Of a stretch of DNA of 10,495 nt, positions 1-9,200 are shown piece after piece. The notes under the pieces are model-generated. The model searched no databases. It was not told where the DNA came from and was given only the letters and a program-made list of their open reading frames with translations. Within the stretch, counting starts at the first letter, position 1. Each line of letters begins with the position of its first letter. The translations under genes and the position numbers were made by a program. The stretch lies in the NCBI GenBank assembly GCA_028565635.1, contig JAOXYB010039729.1:1-10495 (forward strand), written 5' to 3'. The stretch is from Phoronis ovalis. Taxonomy: Eukaryota; Phoronida; Phoronidae.

Positions 1-276
1 TGTCAGGATTTAACACTTCCGCAGGTGGTGAGCAAACACAATTTTTACACAGATCTTTGTCTTCTACATCATTCCAAAAGGCTAGTAGTGAAGATTGTAT
101 GTTCTCAACTTCTTCACAATCAAAATCAACGTGACACGACATATCACAGACTGGTTTTACTGTAGTTGTCGTAGTCACAGTGGGAGGCACTGACGTACTT
201 GGTTCAGTCACGGATGTACTAACAGTTGATGATGTGCTTGTTGTACTCAGGGATGTACTTACTGTTGAGGTTTCCA
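1..276 (-). CDS. Exon (3' part cut off): mucin-like Ser/Thr stretch and unrecognised Cys cluster
   Basis: The acceptor is acttaccttcag, entered in phase 1; the exon runs off the left edge with 91 full open codons. The first 41 or so residues are about two-thirds Ser/Thr with Pro and Val (for example STVSTSLSTTSTSSTVSTSV and TVTTTTTV), a likely O-glycosylated mucin domain. They contain an imperfect repeat of TVSTS. Next comes a cysteine cluster, VCDMSCHVDFDC, then about 22 residues with a Trp, then LCKNCVCSPP. I do not recognise this module; it might be the start of another D-assembly-associated or VWC-like unit. A perfect GTAAGT lies inside the exon at 257-262. Confidence 0.8.
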
Positions 277-3200
277 CTGAAGGTAAGTAAAAAAATATCC
301 ATTAATATTAATTTGTAATTTTGATTTTTGGGTTAACTGCCACATTGACTATTATCAGCCCATTCAGGATTCAGAAGAGGTTAAAGAAACGTTATAAACT
401 TCCTAGGATTAATCTATTTACATGCCATAATTACCAAATTATTTAACATAACAAAAAATGTGATGCATAATGTAGATAATTTGTGTCAAACATTGATCCC
501 AACTTATTTTCTTGACAAGCATTTAAATCCAAACTTACAGGAGGGGGACAGTCCTATGATATAAGGTCGATGTTTTTTTATTTTTAATGCAAATTTTAGC
601 AAATGTTGCTATTTTAAAATTTTGGTTAGTTTCATAAGATTTTTGTTATTTGAGGGGGTTTGAGCAAACACCAGTTAAAACCACCAATGCCCAGGATGAA
701 TTACTATTTACTTACTGCAGTGCGGACAACATTCTCCAGGTAGTGTATACTTTACTTGATGCTAAAAAAGAGACAGTTTGTGATATGTACTGAATCCTAA
801 TGTACCCGTAACTGTGATGAACAAACATTGAGCATCACCTTAGCAAACATGTATATTGGTGGATTTTATTCAACAGATATAAGTGCAGAGTAATGTCATG
901 CCTCATTTATCCTTTGTAACAAATAAACGTTAACTTTTAGTTCAATTCGTCACCATCTTATTTTAAAACTAGAGTTTGGTTTGCCAAACTAGGATGCCAA
1001 GCGCTTTTTTAGTAAACATTTTTGGGATACCAATAATTACACATATCATAAAGTTCAGTCACAGTTACTGACAACTTCCATAGAGATGGTTGATACATAG
1101 CAGTTACACACTCATGACACTCCGTTTTTCTTACTACGTCACTTTCAGTAATTCTTCTCAAACACTGTCCATGCTGCCACATGTCAGAAACTAATAGATT
1201 TTAATAGATAGATGATAAAAGCTGGTAAAAAATGTCTAAATGATGCATTTTTGAGAATTGCGTTATCTACGTTTAGGAGGTGTTTGAAAAATGATCACCT
1301 TTTTAAGGCGGTTTTAGGTATTAGAAAAACATATTTTTTGTTTAAAAGCTAATTCACTGCCTCAATTTTTTTTAGTAATGCCCTGACATAATTTTAACGG
1401 CAAGTTCAAAATTGTGTTCTTTCCATGAAAATCACTTTTTTCACATTTAAAAAAGTCTAGAGGTATACATTTTTTTATACTTTGATATATTCTCAACTCC
1501 GTACCAAACGTAATCAGGATTTATACCTCGGCGAAGCACAAAATGGAGAAAATTCTATATGATTAGCTTTGATTCTAAAATTAAATGTCTACACAAAAAA
1601 TATGGATACATATTATGCCTTTCAAATGTCATAAAACATCTTCCATTATAATTATTTTGTTTTCCGCTAATTGTTTACAGTCTATATATCCCGCTATTTC
1701 GTTATTACAAAAAACAAACATTTTGCGCTTTAAAAAAAATTACTGTTATTTTATTTTGAAAAAATAGTATACATTAGTTCCATCTATTCTCTAACCTACT
1801 GTACAACATATGCTTACTGTATTGTCTGCGTTTTTTAAAATAATCAACGATAAGATCATGTTAAACATGTTATAACTTACATTTACTTTCTCATATTTTT
1901 AAGATATATAATTTTTGACACATAAATAACCCGGCTACTTGTACATGCAGATCTGATGTCGTATATATGGATAATGTATAACATTAGGCGTGCAAGGAGT
2001 TGGGTGCCGGACGACTTGGGTAGCTGTTAAGGAAACAGCTCAAATTATATGAAGCCCAGTTGTTTGGACTCTTTTGACTTATGATATGTGAAGGGAAAAA
2101 GTTTGCCCACAACATATTGAAAAAAAAAAACCACGTACCTCCAGTTTTTTTAAAAAACACATGACCCAATCAACTGCATAAGAGATTTACTATATAACAT
2201 GGCATCATTTATAAAAGGAAAATATCTTGACAAGCAAAATGTCCTTGACATAGTTCAAAAAGTGATGCCAAGATAACTGTACACATAAGCTAATCATGTG
2301 CTACAAAATGACAATATATTTATTGTAATACGATACATGTATTACAATGTATAAGGTGTACTGCATCTATCTGTATAATAATAATATATATAAATAATTA
2401 TATACACCCATATCAACAGGATAGACTACTTTCAATTTTGTTATGCTATTGATAGGCAAAACTGTGCACTGAATCCTATGTTGAACATAAATTTCTTAAC
2501 AAAAAATGCAGAAAACAAGTCCTTAATGTTTGGTTAGTTCTATCGTGAAAAGAAACCCACACACGGCGGAAATCCTTATAATTTTAAACGCCACAATACT
2601 TTTAAAAAATAAAAATTAAAGAGATTAAATACTCACTGGCTGGCAGAAAATATCAGGACAATCTTCCAAATAGTTATAAGATTCAATTATATTATTTATA
2701 CACAAATATTCGACACAGGGATCTGCTGAGTCTATCCATTTTTCATTAGGCTGAAAAATCAAAAACAGAAATATAATCATATATTTACAAGAAGTACACT
2801 GCTTTTCAGAGTCTAAAAATCTCTGCTATATTGTTTAAAACTTTTATATTTTATGGTTTCTTATCTCTCATATTTTGTATCTTAATTGTCATAGCTTTAT
2901 TTATAGACTCTGACACAACTTGACCAGTCCTTTGATCATCTGCCTGGATATGCATAGAGAATTCAATGCAAGTGACAGTTAATGAGAACTTGTGTAGCTA
3001 TTCACTCCGTAAAGCCCAAATTTAATACAGAAGGTTACTACAAGAAAGGTAGTGCAAGAGGGAGGGCATGTGATAACCGAGTTCTTTCTAGAAGCTAATT
3101 ATTTCATTGGCAGATGAAATTTAAGCCATGCATTGATGCATTGCGATTGGCTACCTAAGTGAATGTAAGTAAAGTGTTTTGTTCAATTATGTTTCAACTC

Positions 3201-6200
3201 TCCAAACAATAATTTTCATTGAATATGTCAGGAATGCAATAACATTAAAAAACTAATTATAAAAACAAATCATTTGAAACTTTTTTCTTCTAAAAATGAT
3301 GTTAATAAGATCAAGAGAGAACAACTTAGTTCGTGAATATGGCATTAGATAGCCAATAGGAGCCATCGTCTGTAATCCACATGCCTAATATAGATCCGGC
3401 AAGCGCATTATTTAGCTTTTTTTCTCTTTTCCTTTTCTTTTGCCCCTGGGTCGCCATGGGGACATCTCTATTTGGAAGTGAGTATAATTTCGCACAAAGT
3501 GAGAGAAATCACAATTTGAAAACGTCATTTTTTTTTCAGAAATTGAGGGGTTTACATCTAAGCATGGCAAGTTGGTCAGTTTCACTAATTCCATCAGGTG
3601 GTCTGTTCTTAGAGTTCACACAAAAGTTAATTGGTTAAAACTGCACAAAAAAGCGGGAGTAAGCATGAGACAAGATTATCTTTTTTGTGACTGAACAGAA
3701 TTTTCCACAATGAGTTAGCCTATGAACTAGAAGACAATAGGTTACTATTGAGGTGGATGGGAAAATCAATCGTATCCTTAGACCAACATATATATGATAG
3801 GCACGACATATATTTTTATTTGTACTGAATACCTCATGGACATTTCCTTCGTTATCTTTACATGGACAGTCCTGTTTTTTGATACAGTAGGTTCCATTCC
3901 ATGCAGTGTCTATAAGCATAAAAAATACATATTTTTACCTTTTACTGCTTCTACTATATGTGGATAAAGAATCAGATTTACCCATCATGGCAACTATTTT
4001 CCAAAACACCTGCACTTAAGTGAAAATGGGATAAGGTATGTATACAATATGAATTAGTCCATTATAATGTTTCCAATACACTGTTGTTCAGAAAAATATG
4101 TAAAAAATCTGGGAAGAAATTTTACTCTGACTTTACGATAATTTTCTGGAAGAAATATACTTTATTCACAGTAAATGCCAGAGTATTGGCTGCTATTTAT
4201 TGTATACACTAATAGTGGAATAAGTACATTATAAGCTAGTAATATTAAAATGTAAATACAGAATTTTAAAAAGAAAAAAAAAATTATATATATAATATAA
4301 TATAATATAATATATATATATATTCCACTGGAAATTATTGGGATGAATAAAGAAGTTTTAGAAAACACACATGATGTTTTAAATAGATGGAAAAATGATT
4401 TTGAATCTCTTTTTAAAAATTATCCCTCTGATGGGACAAAAAATGTTTTTGATGATCCATTTTATAATAGTATAAATTATGTGATTTGAAAAAGCAATTT
4501 GAGTTATCTGATCAGCCAAATACTGTTGGAAATGTCACTTTAAATCAGGTAATCACAGTTGAAGAAGTTAACAGAGTCGCACTAAATGCCAAAAATAATA
4601 AAGCTGTTGGTATAGATAATATCCCATATGAAGTAATGAAAAATAATGAAACCACTAAAATTTTAAGGCACCTATTTCAAGTGATGTTCAATTATGGGCT
4701 TATGCCCTCAGTGTGGTCTAAATCTGTAATGTACTGATTCCAAAAAATTCGACTGATGACCCTAGAGTTCTATTTAATTATAGAGGAATCAGCTTGCTCT
4801 CAAATGTTTATAAAATAAATTATATAGTGTTGTTTTAAATAATAGAATTATGAAATTTTGTGATGAGGGTGATCTCTTTCAGCGCATGAGTGCCAGTAAG
4901 CCTTTGCAATGCGTAAAAACAAAATGCAGAAAGTGCCAACTTTTCTGATTACCTTGTGACAATGGCTTCAGAAGACTCCTACCAAGACTCAGACTTTCCA
5001 TGATTACATAATTTTAAAATATTTGAATTATTCCGAAATTCCAGGTCACCGAACAAAAACAAACAGGAGTGCAAATTAAAAGTATAGTTACTCCAGAGAA
5101 TTGGTTGCTTCTTTTTTATTTCAAAGTTTATTTTGAAAAAACACAAAAAGTCCTGAAATTTTAATCTGTTACTGAAACACAGCATTTTTGTATAGCAAAA
5201 TGATTAAAATATCCTGAAATGCTGTGTGCTGTACTGTTTTTTATTTGCTTATTACTTTGAAGCTAGAAATAATTCATAGTCAGTCCATCTTCTGAACATG
5301 CTAGCTTCTGTTTACCTTCTGACATACTGTCAGTGAAATATAACAAATGTTATAAATAATATTTACACTCCACTAGCAAGCAGAGAACCCTGTTAAATCC
5401 TTGGATTGATTACAGCATCAATTTTATTCGTAAGAAAAAATTATCAGAATTTCTAGAATTTTTTAAATACCGCATTGATACTAATTGTAATTTTTTTGTA
5501 ACAGAGTTGATAAATAAGTAACTATACTTCTTGTGGAGTGGAGTGTTAATGATATCAAACATCTCCCATTTTACACCTACCCTCTTTGCAAGCACAACAG
5601 GAAGTTTCACTTAATTCATGGCACTTTCCTACTTCATTAAATGCATGGCATAATCTTCTTCTGCACTCAGGGCATGGATTTACCAATTCAAAATTTGGAT
5701 CGGGACAAGTAGGTTGTGGTGTTGTAGTTTGTGGAGTTGTTGTAGCTGCAAAACACAGGTGATTTAACAAACATTAACAATTAGTAATAAAAACATTACT
5801 TGCACTGGTACTAAGTATTGCTAGGTAACGTGTATTGAAAAAAACTGAGTGTAAAAACTCTCTATTTAAAATATTGAGTACTGAGATATCCAGCAACTAG
5901 TGTAGCTAAAACAGCAATATCATGAAACAGATTTTCCAGAATGCTGGCTCCAGCACAGCAATTTCCAAATTGCCAATTGATTGTCAAGTTGTACTTTTTA
6001 TACTCACGACAGTTTTCTTCATCACTTCCATCTAAACAATCTTTGATGTTATCACATGGCTTACCGCAGTAGCCATCTGGACATAAAACTCCTTTGCATG
6101 GTTCTGTGGAATAATTAAAGCACAGATTTACATGACAGTATAACGTATGCAACTACTTACTGACCACAAGCAAATGATTTAAATGCCATCACCTATTGTA

Positions 6201-9200
6201 AATAGGTCTCCAATAGGATACATAATTAAACATGGTTCCTAGAAACCACATCCTCAATTTAGTCAACAAAGTTGCTATCTATAATTGAATACTTTTAATT
6301 ATAAATAGAAATATAATTTAAATAGTTACAACTAAATTCCCAAATTGCTACACATGTAATTTACAATTAGTACGTGATATGACCTTGTAAATGCAAAAAT
6401 TCATTATTACTATTTTTTTAATTACGTAGCTAGTGACATATATCAGCCTTTACCAATAACATGTCAGTGGTGGTTTTTGGGTGCATGAGGTTACTTAACC
6501 TGCACTTGTGCATGCACTTATATGTTGGATTGCAAACAAATGTACTCCACTTGTCCACAAAAAATAGGTTAAGGTCAAAGGTCATATGTTCATCACATGC
6601 ACAATCGATACAAACCTAGATTATGACAGGGTTTTTCAATAGGGCACAAATGGGTTATCACAGAAAAAGTATGGCGCCAGTCAGCTATTTTGTGAAAAAA
6701 TCTAGGCTAATATCGAACTTAATTTGTAGGACAATAAAAAAGCAGATAACCACAGATAACCATCAAGCAGTACAGCATTAACCTGCCAACAAGGCCAGCA
6801 AGCTAAAAACTACATTTAAATATTTAACAAAAAATTAACACGAAAAATTAGAAATTGCAAAATATGCAGCAATTTTATAATACGTGAGCCCCCCAATCTA
6901 AAATCCTACATGAATACATACCTTCTGTAGTTGTAGGTGGAATGGTAGTGAGAGGAAGACATTCTGGCTTAGTTATACATTCAAAGCGACTGTCAGTACA
7001 TGTACTAAAAATGTAATGTTATAGACTTCATAGCATAGGAACATTTAGTTATTCATCACTTGCAACGTACAGTGATTTGTGGTAACAGAAAACTGATAAC
7101 ACTTCATCTAAATAATCTTGTCTAGTTCACAAAAAATTAAAAATTTTACTATTAACACTAACAATTGATTTTTTGAATTTTACGACCCCATTAGCTGAAC
7201 AGACATCATTCTGGCTGATTACCACTAGACACGTTGGTCTGAATATAAGAATATAAAAAGCTTGTGAACAAAGTTTCGACAAAATAAAGAGGATAGTATA
7301 CATGTATAATATATAAAAGTATATGCCATGAAAAGTTTACAGATAGACAAATTTGGGAATGTAACCAGACATGTGAGGATCTGCTAGCAAATAGCATTAT
7401 TTATGATTTTGGTATTTACCACGTTTTGCATTGATCTACTTCAATTACTTCTCCTGGTTTGTACTCAATACCAGTTTCTGGGTTCGTACAATTGCAGGCT
7501 TGAGGTTGGATGCAGGTCCCATCTTCAAAATACCAATTATTGCAATAATTAACATTGATAGAAATTATGATTTTACTATAGGATGTTAAACAAGAAGTTA
7601 TAAATTTGATACTAACCAAAAGATATAAATGAATAATTGTTTTGCACATATTCTATCTTGAAAATATTTAATTATATATATAGTTAACAGATAACAATTC
7701 ACTACAACACACAAAATGCTATAACCACTCGAGATATCCAACCAGCTTATAAATCTCATCAATTGCAGTGTGACTTTTCCAGAAAATGCAACTACCTTTT
7801 CTTGAACAATTAATGCACATTTTATAATTTTTTTAGCATTTGACTTGTGAATATATCAAATAAATTCTTAGTACATGTTTAGGGATTACATACAAGATAT
7901 TTTAGCCCTGCTACATGTATTAAAATACTAGAGAATTATTAATAGATTGTTTGGATAAACATTTTACCATCTTGAAGCACTAGGCCATCGGGGCAAAAAC
8001 AGCCTTCGACACATTCTTCATTACAGCGAGACAAACAATGTTCCCCTTTGGGTGAACCATCACACGTAGCTGGACAGGAAGTGCCACATTCTTTGTAGAC
8101 CATGCCATTTTCACACATATATGCTGCAATCAGGAATATCACAAAGTAGTATTTCACTTTTTCTGAACAAAATTGCCTAAATAGCTGGCATATTCTTGGT
8201 AATGGGAACTGTATAAAAAGTAGACTGAAAGAACACACAAAACTTACGACAGAGTTTGTTGTTTCTCCACTTTATTGGTATTTCATATCTTGCGCATTCT
8301 CTTGCATATGCTGCAATGGCAGTGCATAAACACTCACAATCCCCACCCATGTCACATCCACAGGAATCAAATACGCAATCCTTGTAATACTGCTCCACTT
8401 CTACCTAAAGAAGCAAAAAAGTATGAAATAAAAACTTAGTTTAGCTCAGACTAGTTTGAATTATGTTTAGTTAGCTCTTCAGTTTGTCAATGTTTATCTT
8501 GTTTTTTACTTTAATTTTAAAAATTATCAGTCATGATCGACCGATTCACCAAAAAATGTTATAAAAAATCAAGCATTTTTAGAAAACATACCACATGGTG
8601 ACAAGCAGCAAATACTTCAGATTTCAGTGTTGCACAGGCATTGATAGCCCATGGTTTTCTCTTTGGATTGACATCACAGGGTTCGACAATTACTGGTTCT
8701 GGGCAAGATTCTCGAGTACGCCAGCTGTTTGCAAATGCATAGGCACCACTTTCAAGTTGACCTGAGCGAGCCCTAAAGTCATTATTATTATTGCCATCAA
8801 AGTTGCCACATAAGCCGCAAACCTTTCCTTGATACTGAGCATCTAAGGTAACGTATACAGACATCTGACCATCCCACTGGACAGTAAGACCTAAAATCAT
8901 AAATTAAGACAATATTCATTTTCATTATATGTACAAAATATCACATACAATAAATGTAAACGAATATATAATTTATTCTGTGTGAAACTAACATTTAGCC
9001 TTCAACTTTTGAGTGCTGTGGTATCAGTTCTGACCAAGCAGATTTCTAAAGCGGCATCGCTTACCTATGCAAGTCTTTATGTAGGTAAACATTCCTACTT
9101 CTGTGATCTCATATTCTGGGTGAGTAGTATTAGGTAGAGCCCATGCATTTCTGCTCACAATAGGCTGTGCTCCCCGTATAAGGTGAATAACCGTGTCTTG

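Larger units (their letters stand above)
762..2636 (-). other. Intron (1875 nt), the largest in the window
   Basis: GT-AG, phase 0, inside the VWC module, which reads through cleanly when the intron is removed. It is AT-rich with homopolymer runs. It holds two small perfect inverted repeats, at 2022-2040 and 2322-2348, listed separately. The less AT-rich patch at about 1985-2100 has no recognisable coding content. I found no transposon gene. Confidence 0.85.
3910..5580 (-). other. Intron (1671 nt) hosting a LINE remnant
   Basis: GT-AG, phase 1, splitting the second TIL domain. It carries a plus-strand reverse transcriptase remnant at about 4322-4880 (antisense to the host gene), an AT microsatellite at 4284-4323 and an inverted repeat at 5177-5227. 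The rest is AT-rich with no recognised content. Confidence 0.85.
6104..6921 (-). other. Intron (818 nt) upstream of the LDLa exon
   Basis: GT-AG, phase 1. It carries a cluster of regulatory-looking words: a 10-bp palindrome gtgcatgcac (6508-6517), a perfect DR1 (6572-6584) and a tandem GATA-bearing 10-mer (6743-6762). I see no coding sequence. Confidence 0.85.

Noticed and set aside
1585-1767. 60-codon plus-strand open frame in the large intron
   Set aside because: It is rich in Ile, Lys, Phe and Asn as expected of random AT-rich DNA, with no domain, homologue or splice support.
2001-2060. Possible tRNA-like fold around the inverted repeat at 2022-2040
   Set aside because: I could not pair an acceptor stem or find intact A- and B-box-like internal promoter sequences, so there is no support for a tRNA.
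1984-2169. 61-codon minus-strand open frame in a less AT-rich patch
   Set aside because: Much of it is translated poly-A/poly-T (runs of Phe and Lys). No cysteine module or splice pattern ties it to the gene.
3381-3638. 85-codon plus-strand open frame with a hydrophobic N terminus resembling a signal peptide
   Set aside because: The hydrophobic run comes from a pyrimidine-rich stretch (ttttctcttttccttttctttt), and the rest has no recognisable features. It lies inside an intron of a well-supported gene on the other strand.
4162-4368. 68-codon minus-strand frame full of Ile and Tyr
   Set aside because: It is a translation of the AT microsatellite and of the LINE fragment in antisense.
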